From Bugula neritina (taxonomy: Eukaryota > Bryozoa > Gymnolaemata > Cheilostomatida > Bugulidae), in contig OZ037765.1 of the NCBI GenBank assembly GCA_964035545.1, positions 8,832,698-8,896,697 of the forward strand: 64,000 nucleotides of DNA, in the 5' to 3' direction. The position numbers and the translations under genes were made by a program. Positions 34,801 through 46,400 of the stretch are shown one piece after another (positions within the stretch are counted from its first letter, which is position 1; the number at the start of each line of letters is the position of its first letter). The notes beneath the pieces are model-generated. The model was not told where the DNA came from. It ran no database searches and was given only the letters and a program-made list of their open reading frames with translations.

Positions 34801-37800
34801 AAGAATAAAATTATATTTTGGTTTGTAAAACTGTATACTCACTTGGCATTTAATAGCTGTTACTATTTCAATCAACATGGTTAGAGTGTAATGTTGAAGT
34901 TGCAGTGTAACATTTATCATAGTGTGACTTTATGACTTTTACATGATGTGTTCTATTCTGTAGATGGCAGAGATCTGGGAGACTGTCTTATAGAGGCTAC
35001 AGGTGCTTCAGTAGATCCACAGTCTAAGTAAGTTATGAGATATTACCTCTGTTATTTTAGTAGATTAGCCATAGTCCAGCTAAAAGTGCTATGCTTGTTG
35101 CTTGAAACAGCCAGTGACATTTTAGCAGCACTTGAAATATCTCTGTACATCCTAAAAAATGCACTTTTCTAGTGGACATAAGTTGAATACATTTCATATA
35201 TTAGAGTATGTGTTCACTAGGACTATATTGTACATCCACATTTATGTGTATACAACTTCCGCTGTAGATATCGTGTTTGGGACAGCCTACATCGATATGT
35301 TCACCCTGGTGACTCTGTGCTCTTGAAAGTTGAGGAAAGCTCCATTGAGGGTGTTGATGGTTTCTATGCTCAGATAGGGAACCAGGATTTACGAAAATAT
35401 TTAGAAAGTTTTGACGTACTCGAATCTCAATTGAATATTTACGCTCAAGAAAACCCAATTGACCCCTCCAACAAGTGAGATTGCATCTTAATATTAATAA
35501 CCATGGTGTACGGGCCATATTAATGTATAACTCTAATAACGCTTTTATTTGTCGTTGGTATGGTTGGGATAACTTTGTTTCTGTTGTGTCCAGGCCAGAT
35601 ATAGAAGATTTTGTGTTAGCTGAGTACAATGGCTGCTGGTCTCGGGGAAAAGTTTATCATTTGAAGAATAATCAGGCAGTAGTGGGATTCATTGATTATG
35701 GAAATTTAGAGACCAAACCAGTGGCTGAGTTGATGGCTCTACCCAAACAGTTTTCTCACTTTCCAGCTATGGCAGTCAGCATTCACTTGGAGGGAATTAC
35801 TGACCACCCGGATAAAGAAATGCAGAAACCCGCTGCTCAATTCTTAAAGGTATGCTGATTGTTGCCAGCTTTCTTCTCCAACTGTAGACATGCTAATATT
35901 TCTAGTTTACCATTAACTTTCTTCACATAGATGAGGGTTTTATTTTTAGGATCTCTTTAAAGAATCGATGAAAGCTGTTGTTAAAGATTTGAATAAAGAC
36001 ACATTATCTGTGGATGTTGTTTTGGAAGATGGCAGACGTCTGGTTGATCTTCTTGTCTCTTCTGGTCTGGCACAGCGGTGTACTCAGCCTTTAGTTGGTT
36101 CTCTTGTATATTCCACTTCCAAGTCTACTGCTGCTGACAGTGTGTTGTCTCCCCCTACACTCAATCAGAGACCCAATGACTCTACTTACTCTCTTTCTAC
36201 TCCCAGTTCTGGCGCTTCTCATAATCATTCAAATATCAAGGTTGGCGTTGAATCTGTCTTTTTGTTTATATCTCTTTTTATACTTTACAAATACACTCAC
36301 ACAGATGCAAACACGCACACACACGCTCATGCACGCCCATGTATGTGTTATATATATAACACATATAGATGGTTATAACCTTTGTAGTAATTAGTTATTT
36401 TACTTTGTTATTTTATTCCATCTCTCCAGCATTTCCATTTCTGTGTATACACTGTTTGAGCGTGCGTGCGTGCGTGTCAAGAATTGTCAGTCCAGTCAGA
36501 AGTATGTATATTACTGGTGGTAGAGCTACATGTTACTTTAGGTTTAAATTTTGAAAGTAATTTATTTCAAAAGCTGGCATACTATACAGTTTCTTACAAT
36601 CATCAGGCGCTATTATATATACATATACCATGCACATGTATGAATATATTACAGCCTTTGCAGTAGTTATTTCTTATATTCTATTTTTAGTCCTTGCCAA
36701 TACAGAGTGTGAATTCTCCAAAGCAAAGGTGACATATACCATACTCTATATGTATTTAGATCCTTTATATTTGATTTTGATTGTAAAAAAATATTTATAT
36801 CAAGTTTCTGCAATCATGTTGCGCTCTAATCATCAAGTAAAAGCTTTCTCAACAGCTTCATATATTTTTTGTTGCTATATTTTTTTACTTTTAAAAATAA
36901 TGCAAGTTTTGTGCAATAATCTTTTTACTCCAGCAACAAGAAGGTGTCAGTCAAATCATTACTAACACCGGGAAAGGAGTACGCAGTAAATATTCGTAAA
37001 CTCGACAAGACATCTACGTTTTGTGTCAGTGTTGCCCAAACTTCGCCTCGAGTTCTCAGCTCTTTGACAAAAAAGATCTCGGAGTATTATAACACAAATG
37101 ATGGCTGCTTCGTCGACAAACCAACTGCTGGTGTTGACGTCGCCTTTAGAAGTTCTGGGGGTAAGTTTGCCTCCATCACTGTATTCATCTTTTCATCCGT
37201 GGCTCTGCTCTTTCACCAGGAAGTTATCTGCCAGGAAATTATAATAACAGCTAAAGAATTGAATGTATGCTGACAATTTTCTGTCTTTACAACTTTTGCT
37301 TAGTTTTTTTGCTGTAGTGGTTTCCTGTAAGCATGCTCTTTACTATTTTGTATGTTTGCCAACTTTTCCTCCACATGTACCATTATAACAAAGAGTCGTG
37401 AATCTATCAATGTGTACACAGATGAATGGCGTAGAGGGCGTCTTCAGAAGATTGCCGCTGCTAGAAGAATTGTCCTGCTCCGACATTTAGATCATGAATA
37501 TGAAACAAGTAAAGTTTCTTTTGATGTGTTGAGAAAACTGATGCCTCAGTTTGCCGAGACTCCTTGCCAAGCCTTGCCTGTCTGTCAGCTGGAAAATGTT
37601 ACTGATGCTCTAATCAAACAGCAAACTTTGAAACCCAGAATGCAGCAAACTGTTACTTTGAAGGTTAGTAGATTCTTACCTAGACGGGGTTGTAAGTTGA
37701 AGCTCATAGTTTTCTGAAATTATTTCTTTTTATGATTCAACCATTATAGAATTGACTGGTAGGGCTGAAAATACCAGCAGTGGAAACTGTACCCCGAACA

Positions 37801-40800
37801 CCTCACTTCTAAATAAAGACCAGCTAAAGCTTGATGATGTCATACAATTATTTTTTGAGTTTTGGTGTACATTTTTTTGCAACAATAACCTATTACCTAG
37901 TAATGTTACAGTTGTGGCAACAGATAGCAATCTTGAAAACCCTTTAAATTAGCATAGTAGAAATGTACACACCACGTGTTGTTCTTCAAAAACGATTAAA
38001 TAATTTGATCTGCTTACTAAAACTCACACAATGGTTTCAGCACATAATAGTCTAAGTAGTTTACATTTTCTACACTTGAGCGAAAATCTTATGATTAAAA
38101 ATGCAGGTGCTGAGAGAAGAGGAAACAACTGGTGTATATATTGTACAAATTTTCAGTGATGGTAAACTATTAGAGCCTGTAGTTGGTAAGCACTATTACA
38201 ATACTGTTCCATCTATTCTTTTGTTATATTTTAAAACACTAATTTGATACTAAAACTTTCTTGGTAGTTATGAAAAGCACTGATATGAAATTTGATTTAT
38301 ATAACTGTTAGGGTTTTAAGCTCAGTATGTGAAGAGGTTTGGGAGGTGAACAAATGAATGTGTTTAGCTGATAGTAATTAAATGATTCTATAAGAATGTT
38401 AATCATCATTAATTCCTATACTTTTATCATTGATTGTCATTCCATGATTCAATGGAACATCAGCTGTATATTTATATAGAAGTAGGCTGGCTTTTTTCTG
38501 TAGAGAAACTCAGTTATATTACAGACTGAAACACTCCTCAATGTTTATATTGTACAGTGCTCCCTCCATATCTCACTAAGCTGTGGGTTCTGAAACCTCA
38601 ATTTGTGACAGTAGAATATTAGATTTAAATCACAGATTCATTAAATTCAGCCATTTTGTCCTTACACACATATACATAAGCCACAAAACGGCGATCCAAG
38701 TATTTATCGTGACCTATGGAATTTAGTGAGAGATGGATCTGTGAGATATGGAAAGAGAACTGAAATTTTAAAATCCCAATTAAATATGTATTTTACATTT
38801 TTAATTATTACAGTTTGCATCTCAAGTTGAGTGTTGCATGTTTTTATCAATTTGGTAACTTACTATTATGCAATCCTTACCTTATATCGGTTCTAATAGC
38901 AAATAACATATTTATTCTTAAAATAATTTTCTACTCAGATGAAAAATGGATCATGAATAAGAATATTTCATCAGTAAAGCTGCCAAGTGGGCCATTTAAG
39001 GCAAATATTCTGGAAGTTGTCAGCCCAACAAATATTCACATAACTCCTGCAGTTGCTAAAGGTTTGCATCAAATTAAAATACGAATAATTATTTTTAAAA
39101 AATTTCTATTATTTTTTATATTGTAATATTAACTTAGTAATGCCTATTAATTTTTTAAACTCCATTATCTTTTAAAGATTACATATAAAATGCTTCAAGT
39201 ATATAATGTTTACCAATCATGCAAATCCATTATATGTAATATCCATAATGTGTTATGCGGTGCTAAATTTTAATTATTATACAACATTAGTTAGTAAAAA
39301 ACATTTTTGCAGAATATTTGATTTTCTGTTAAACCCATAATGATGAATATTATTCTTTTTTGTTTAGTCTTTATTATAGATCTGAGTTATAATCTTTTTA
39401 GACCAGTGTTGTTGAAGCACTTAGATCAAATTGCTGCATGCAATACTTACAATCTCGTTTATTCTTTTGCAGATATTACTTACTGCAAGGATGTAGTGGA
39501 TAAGGAAGGTTGCAAGGCTCACAAAAAGCCGCATCCTTCTGCAGTAGAGCCCGGTGAGGTTCTGCTGGTGTTTGTTGAAGAATATAATGAGTGGGATCGG
39601 GCTGTTGTCCTGGCTAACCTAAAAGGGGGTCAGGTTTCTCTCAAATCTGTGGAATATGGAAATGTGTTTTGTGAATCTATCACAAACATGAGAGCGTTGA
39701 CAGTCGCAGCTGCTCAAGTGTCAATGAGGGCTGTGCAGTGTAAACTCGCAGGTGAGATGCCTGGGCTGTATTATACTCTTTACCTCTACCTTCAATGAAG
39801 CACACATGCTCTACTCTTCGTACTGTTTATTCTACAAGTTTACTGTTTCCTGTTGCCAGTCTTCGAATTTGACTCTATTACCCAGAAAAGATTCCTATTA
39901 ATTCTCATGATTCTTGTGTCATAGCTGTTGCCAACAGGCTAATCCTGGCAATGACCTGCGCCATATGTTGCAATAGACAGGCCAGGTTATTTCATCACAT
40001 TGCATCTCCTTATTTTTAAAGATGCTGCCTTATTTGTAGAATTGAAGAATTCAAGTAATTTTACTCTGTTGTACACTTTATTAAGTACCTATTAACCTTG
40101 TATTGAAACTGCATTAGGACTTTTAGTTTGAATTGGCAAGGTCTTGGATCAGGAAAAAAATAATTTAGTTGAAATTTGTGTTTTAAACAATGCAATAATA
40201 TATTTGTTATTTGAAGCACCAGTTATTTATTTTAGAAAAGTGGTAAACTTTGAATACTTTTCAAATGTTTTAAAAAAGTTGACTTTGCAGGCGTAGAAGA
40301 AAGTATCCCAAGAGATTCGTTGAAATATTTGTTGGGGTTGAAAGGAAGCCTAGTTACTGTGGAAGTTGTTGAGAACAACTCTGTTGGTGGAGTAGACATA
40401 TTAATTAATTTACAAGGTGTTAACATCAATGATCTTCTCACAGGTAACTGCCCCTGTTGGTAGCAATTCAGTTCTACTATATCTATTGAACTATTTGTCA
40501 AGTTCAACTTGCTTCATTGGCTGTTAGTTGGCATTCTACTTTATTGTCAAATTAAATTTAGTTTTTTTTTGGTACAGATTTTCACTTGTCAAGTTATATT
40601 ATTAGGGAATTTTTAAATGGATGTTGATCATTAGGATGATATATTACCCTGTATTTTAGCATGGCTATGTAGCAGTTAGCTATATATTATAAACAACTTT
40701 TGTCTCAAGTCACCGTAAACTACAATTCAACATATTTTCTAATTTTGGGGCAATTCTCTCAGCTAATTTATCACCAGGTTGCTGCAGTACTAATTGCTCA

Positions 40801-41210
40801 GGCTATTCAGTTTCCTCACTATATTATGTAATGAACTGTAGCAAGGCTTTTACTGTCAATTGAGTTGTATGTGTGCTAGTCGGTATAACTTAAAATAGTA
40901 TGAAGTTTAGTCATAACAGCTTACTGTGCTGGCATATGCACACTTAGTCCTAGTAGTGTGCTTGTTAATCACCTGGCTATAGACGTTGAAATATTTCACT
41001 TTAGGTGCAAAACAAGCCGGTGGTGATGCTGCACCTGCCACCAATGCTGCATTGTCGACTAACGGCCACGAGTTATTCAAAAGTGTTGCTTCTTCCAGTA
41101 AAATTGACGATGAACTAGCAACAATGAAAAATACCGTAAATTTACTCAGAATGGAAATTCAAATGCTGAAGGCAGAAATAGCTGAGCTCTCAAAAGAGCG
41201 AGGCAATTAA
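22806..41210 (+). CDS. TDRD1: TDRD1-like protein (RRM, MYND and extended Tudor repeats)
   Basis: Germ-granule scaffold whose Tudor domains bind symmetrically dimethylated arginines of Piwi proteins in the piRNA pathway. Exons: 22806-22927, 23466-23523, 23737-23822, 24384-24522, 24992-25047, 25400-25495, 26059-26102, 26341-26373, 26582-26681, 27752-27884 (or from 27782), 28423-28515, 30327-30533, 30885-31047, 31310-31373, 31631-31837, 31957-32212, 32333-32623, 32756-32796, 33043-33175 (or from 33073), 33720-33812, 34539-34701, 34964-35027, 35268-35474, 35594-35849, 35950-36240, 36691-36728, 36934-37160, 37422-37663, 38107-38185, 38939-39061, 39473-39751, 40291-40443, 41005-41210. Sum 4743 nt, 1580 aa, all phases agree. 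Domains by residue: RRM about 49-127 (RNP2 LFVRGI, RNP1-like AFVTM); MYND zinc finger about 204-241 (paired CxxC, CxxxC and HxxxC ligands); extended Tudors 290-465, 466-716, a coreless 775-880, 881-1132, 1146-1368 and 1369-1512; C-terminal coiled coil about 1540-1580. Only the second and its copy keep canonical FIDYGN. Confidence 0.95.
26976..27321. mobile_element. MITE-like element with long terminal inverted repeats
   Basis: The ends are inverted copies: agcctagggccacactgtgc... on the left and ...gcacagtgtggccctaggct on the right, extending about 38 bases. A second inner pair (gcaaaggtgtccactgt and acagtggacacctttgc) and a further hairpin around ttcgcacttg/caagtgcgaa lie inside. It is 346 bp, non-coding, in the TDRD1 intron after exon 9. 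Confidence 0.88.
27711..32830 (+). repeat. Copy 1 of the internal tandem duplication in TDRD1
   Basis: Source-like segment spanning TDRD1 exons 10-18. It matches 33005-36440 in three collinear blocks: 27711-27922 with 33005-33220, about 28315-28515 with 33625-33812, and about 30873-32760 with 34527-36440. The last block matches through introns as well as exons. The sequence between the blocks (including exon 12 at 30327-30533) has no counterpart in copy 2. Confidence 0.93.
28203..28266 (-). repeat. Internally deleted SINE fragment
   Basis: taggagcaattatgactgaa and the following cttttcctaacatcactgcc match the element at 58638-58742. It lacks the middle part containing the promoter boxes but ends with the same ctgctccct. 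Confidence 0.6.
33005..36440 (+). repeat. Copy 2 of the internal tandem duplication in TDRD1
   Basis: Holds TDRD1 exons 19-25, duplicates of exons 10, 11, 13, 14, 15, 16 and 17. Exon lengths are identical to copy 1 (93, 163, 64, 207, 256 and 291 nt). No counterpart of exon 12 exists between 33812 and 34539. The counterpart of exon 18 near 36415 has lost its acceptor AG. Confidence 0.93.
36285..36350. repeat. CA-rich microsatellite
   Basis: Impure CA/CACG run in the TDRD1 intron after exon 25; the copy-1 intron has a shorter related tract near 32680-32710. Confidence 0.7.
38555..38762. mobile_element. Short MITE-like element
   Basis: The left end cagtgctccctccatatctc and the inverted right end cagttctctttccatatctc match over about 22 bases with four mismatches. 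The roughly 208-bp element is non-coding and lies in the TDRD1 intron between exons 29 and 30. No clear target duplication. Confidence 0.6.
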
Positions 41211-43425
41211 ACTAAATATTATGCAGGATAATCTGCAAGAAGCTCTCATGGCTTACTGTAAAGGTCTCCATCCATATATTCAATCAGCCAACTCATCCTA
41301 CTGGCTAGCCCACATTCAATATGTAACAATATTTTTTCACTTTATTGCAAGGAATGCATGCTTCAATCATATTTAACTATGCATTAGATATATTTTTCTC
41401 TGCAGAATATTTAAGTTTAATGCAGGTTAAGGTTTGAGATGAATCACGCATCCTGACAATTATTTTACTTTTTTTAAAGTTATGTCAATATTTAGTTTGC
41501 TTCACTAGTTATGCAAGTCTTGCAAGTATTTTCGATAAAAATTGCAAATGAAGAACATTTCTTCATGAAAATTGTGCTTAAGAAGTGGGTCGTGTTGCCC
41601 ATATATATTTCTGTAACTGACCCTGAGACAATGTTTTATTTTAGTTGGAAATATAAACATGCATTGACCTCAAGTCATTAGCTCTTATAATAGTATTTTT
41701 TGAACTTGCGATTAAAGTATATGACATTCATTCTGTTTCATTGATTTTACTTGACGTAAAAGCAATCTGTTTGCAAGAAAATAGTGAGTATATAATATTT
41801 CTATAAGCTACTCTATAATACTATACTGCATTACTGGGGTAAAACTACCCAACAAAGAAGTTTCACAATGTTGCTTTCAACAACCTTACAGTGATAATGC
41901 TAGACCTTGGCGCATAAGTTGCAAAATATCTTTCTGAATACATATTTATTAAAAGTTGGAATCATGTTTACTACACACATGTAGCAATAGGTTACTGAAA
42001 TTATACAAATCAAATACAACACATGATTAAAAAAAGTTTTTACGTGAAAGCTGATGGTTCAATGCAGCAATAAATATTTTATAAAAATACACAACAATAA
42101 AAATAGTGCAATAAAAAAACTATTGCAAAACAACAAATAATTTGTGATTTTAGAAAAAAATAACAAAAATAGGACAACAAATATGCAAGTATGATTGTGG
42201 CACAATAAAAAGGTTGACTAGTGTGCGCAGATATGTGGAATGTAGAACAAAAAATATATTTTCACCAGGGCTTTTACTAGTTGATACCATTTTGATGAGA
42301 GAAAGCTGCAATGAGATTTTTAGTTTTGGCATTAACAAAACGGGAATTAATCGTGCAAAACGATAAATACTACAGCTACCATATTGCACACAACATAAAA
42401 TGTGGTTATTGCACTAAGGAAAATTGCCCTTGGTGATGATACTTGTACACAAAATAATAAAACAAAGTTGACGATATTACAACAAAAATAACAAATATAT
42501 AAGCTTACTCTGAAAACATATTCTATCTACAATGTTGTGAACACGAACTTAACTTAGCAAAATAAATACACATTATGGAATGTGATAAATAAAGTAAAAT
42601 TATAACTTTTTTAAATTAAATGACATGATGTACATTTTGTAAGCGCTGTATGCAAACAATATATAGATATGTTGGAGAGATTCAGTTTTGAAAAATAGCT
42701 ACATCTTATTTAAGTGAACATAATAGAGGCAAGGAGTAAAACTTATAGAGGAAAGGGCAGTTTGAAGGTAGCGATAAAACAATACCTTGAACAAAAATAT
42801 GTCGCACAGCATAATACTTGGTCTAATACGGATGCTGTACATGTAAAATAGCATTTATATAACTTTACACAAAGAATGAAATATATTATAGGTGTTCTGT
42901 TTAGTTGATAGTACATGTGTATACATATACTAAGCAACAAACAGAACACTTCAATAAGTTAAGTATTTAAAACTAAACAATATCTCATCTACTTCAAAGA
43001 AATAAGTTAAGTAAAAATAACATTACTATATTTATATAGTTACTAACACATTAAAATATATTCAGGCTATATATCAAATATATACTATACGTTGTTAAAT
43101 AATATAATAGATTCTGATATCAGGATTGTTTATCTTTTCTAAATATGAAGCAAGAACCTCATAGTTAAAGTAGAGCTCCCTTCAAGTTTAGATGAGATAG
43201 GCTTTAATTAAGGATTTCCATGATGCATGCTCTGTCACAGGTTGATATCTATTATGTAATGGTTTTAATAGACCAGCTTGTTCAACTTAGCTTTACAGTC
43301 ACGTTTCTATAACTTAGTGTTACTTTAAGCTTCACAGCTTAATGTTGGTAGTTTTCACTACTTCTAACAGAATCACTCAACAATTCAAATGCTGATGGAA
43401 ACTTTACATTTAGTGGGATTTTCTG
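41211..43425. other. Convergent 3' region between TDRD1 and ONECUT
   Basis: No coding exon found. This AT-rich sequence should contain the 3' UTRs and poly(A) sites of both convergently transcribed genes. Candidate hexamers on the plus strand include ATTAAA near 41713 and AATAAA near 42070, but none can be assigned by reading alone. Confidence 0.55.
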
Positions 43426-46400
43426 TTAAATTTTGGCAGAAGCTGTAGAGCCAGAGCTAGAGTCTCTATCTAGTTCATCCTTCCATTTGTCCACTGAGCG
43501 TCTTCTGGCATTCATGAAAAAGTTGGCAACTGTATTCGGCTAAAAGTATAAGTATCAAAAACATTGTTCTTAGTAACATAGTTTAGTCAATACAATTAAT
43601 TAAGTGCTCATAGAAATAAAAAGGCATAAGATATTTATGAAGTATAATCTTGGGCAGTAGATTTTTATAAACACTTATTTTGGCACACATGGTAAACAAA
43701 TCACATTGGCATAAAATAAAAACCTGTGGAGGATATATTAAAGAACCACTTGCAAATTCAAAGTTCACAGTAGTCAAACCAAGAAATTTTTAGTAGAAAA
43801 AGTCCAAAACTTAGCAATAAAAACTGAAGTCAAACAATTCTTTAGGACCAGAGTAGTGTTTGCTACATTGCTATAACAGCTCATTGGGGAATTTTAAATT
43901 AAATCATATAAACTAGTAAAAATAACGTCTTTTGTGAGTGCAAAGAAAGAAGACAACAAAGCTTATAGTCTTAGATTTACGAAAGTACTACGGAACACAA
44001 AAATATTACCTCTAACCCCAGTTGGGCTCCTATGGTAACTTGCATGTCCTTTGTTGGCCTTTTTGTCTCTTTAAAAATGGCTTGCAATGTTCTACGTTGA
44101 ATATCAGTGAAGACCAATCTTGGCTTCTTAGGACCTTGTCTTGTCTCATCACTGGAATGAGACATCATGTCATTCTCCATTTTCCTTTTCATTGGCATGC
44201 CAGGATTTGCAGTCCCTGTGAACATGACTTCTATAACCAACAATAATTTATTCCAGTGACTTGTCACTAGATGTGTAACTTTCTTGCACCTATACCACTG
44301 GCTAAGGACATAGTAGAGCATGCGGCAAAGCAATTACTGTAATTGTGTGAGAACACAATATATTCTCATAGAAGAGAATTGCATAAATTGGAGCACAACA
44401 GCCCATGCCTATTTACTGCATCTAACTACTAAGTAAACTAATTATATTTTCCATACAAGCAATTTCTGTCATGAGGAAACTAACAGAGCATAGGGATATT
44501 CTCAATAGGCAACTAGAAAATTATGCGGCCTAGTTAGACACACTCCCTTAACACAGTATAGTTGCTAGTGCATGCATATAGTATATATTATACATGAAAA
44601 GTTTCATTTTTTAAATTTACTTTGTGACTCTTATTATGTACCGTAAAATATTTTCTGCTGTATTAATTAAAGAATAAACACTCAAATCATACAGTAAATA
44701 CCTACCAGGCTTTATTTTAGGATCTTGCAAGTGCATCATTTGTTGACTGCCTAAAAAAATTAAAATAAAAGTATAACAAATTATAATTGGCTGCTCTAGT
44801 ATTTTGGTATATATCCAAAATACAACGGCAATATTTAAGCAAAATTTGGTTGACTGGTTCATAGGGTCAATTAAGAAAGTGGTTACAGTGATTAACCCTA
44901 TTGTTCACCAATTTTTGTAGGAAACAACTGAAGCATTTAAAATGCTTATGAGATAAAAATTTCAATGCACCTGTTGGGGAAAATGTATAAGAATTTTCAT
45001 CAATAGTTATCAATAATTAATAAGACGATCCAGTTTTCTTTCATTTCAGTATGTTTAATGCTAGCATACAATAACGCTTTGCCGATTCAACTGGAAAATC
45101 AGCCAGAATGTTCATCCTCAAAACAAAAGGCAAAAAGCAGCCGAAGTTGTTTGCTATTGTTATCATTTGACAGTTATACAAGACTCTGACAAAAGAAGAA
45201 TTTCTTTTGAGCACAAGTTGTTTGCAGATTCACCAAATATTATTCTACACATTCCATATCTGTTGCCTTTCAAACTGTTACATATTAAGATAATTTGTAT
45301 AGTATTGTTTAATATCATGATAGTTGTCAATTCAAACAAAACACGGTTCTTTAGAAAATAATAAGTTTTTCTTTCCTTTCAACTGCCAGGTGAATGTCAT
45401 ATAGAAAGGCAAAGCACTGAGCAGCAGACATATGCAGGGTTTCGAGTTTGATATTAATACGCTGCCAATTTATCTTGTGGCATAACGCTTCAACTTGTTT
45501 GCTTTAGGTCGCGTGGCAATATTTGCATTTTGCTGAGTGTTCTATACATAAACTAGCCATTAGCTGGCCTTTCAAGCCTTCAACTGCTGCAAAGCCTTTA
45601 TTATGTATGACTAAATTGCCTTCAAGCTTCAGCTGTGCTGCGTCAAATGCAACCCAAACACAACGAGTAATCTAATGGAGTGCACCCATAAATAAATTAG
45701 TTCCTAGTCTACAGTATCTCAGCATTGCTAATATATTTTGCTCACAGGCATCAGTTTGTGTTTGTATTATATTATGACTGACTATACTGTAACAGTAACA
45801 TACGGTATATGCTTAACTCAGCCCTATTCTCTCAAGGCTGCGCTTCCCTTCCTCAACTATGTCCATTCACATTGATCACTATGCAGACTGCAAACTTAGA
45901 AATTATACATTTGTAGAACTTATTGATATCTGATGGTAACTAATTAAGTGCAAAGGTGTTCCCCATCAAAATATCAATACGGCATCCCCAACATAGATCT
46001 AAAACTTCCATAATCCAGGCAAGTTTCCAATAAAAATCACAATTTATGAATGGATTTTCTGTGCAGCTGTGAAGCTTTGAGACCATTCTTTATGGATTTT
46101 ATAGATTTCTTCAGGTTGAAGCTATTTGCTGTTTATTATTCACTATATATTATAATATTTATTTCAAATCAATATGTTTTATAGGTCACGTAGGACGTTA
46201 TAATGCAGATATGCTACAGTCGCTAATTGTTATTAGCGCCATTTCACTCCCACTGCAAATCCGTATTTTGAGTGTTACAAAAATATCTCAAATAAAATTA
46301 TCAACGTTGTTAGTAAGTTACAAAGCAGCAGCTCAACTTGGGCAATCCGAGCTGTCCAGCTTGGAAATCTTCTGCCTTCTATAAAACTTTAAATTAGTTT

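Noticed and set aside
35201-35629. Minus-strand open frame of 142 codons, with a shorter relative at 31564-31821
   Set aside because: Both are antisense shadows of the duplicated TDRD1 exons 15/23 and neighbouring introns; they resemble each other only because the DNA is duplicated.
27711-36440. Two separate adjacent TDRD1 genes
   Set aside because: Copy 2 has no start, RRM, MYND or stop of its own, and splice phases run continuously from copy 1 through copy 2 to the shared 3' exons.
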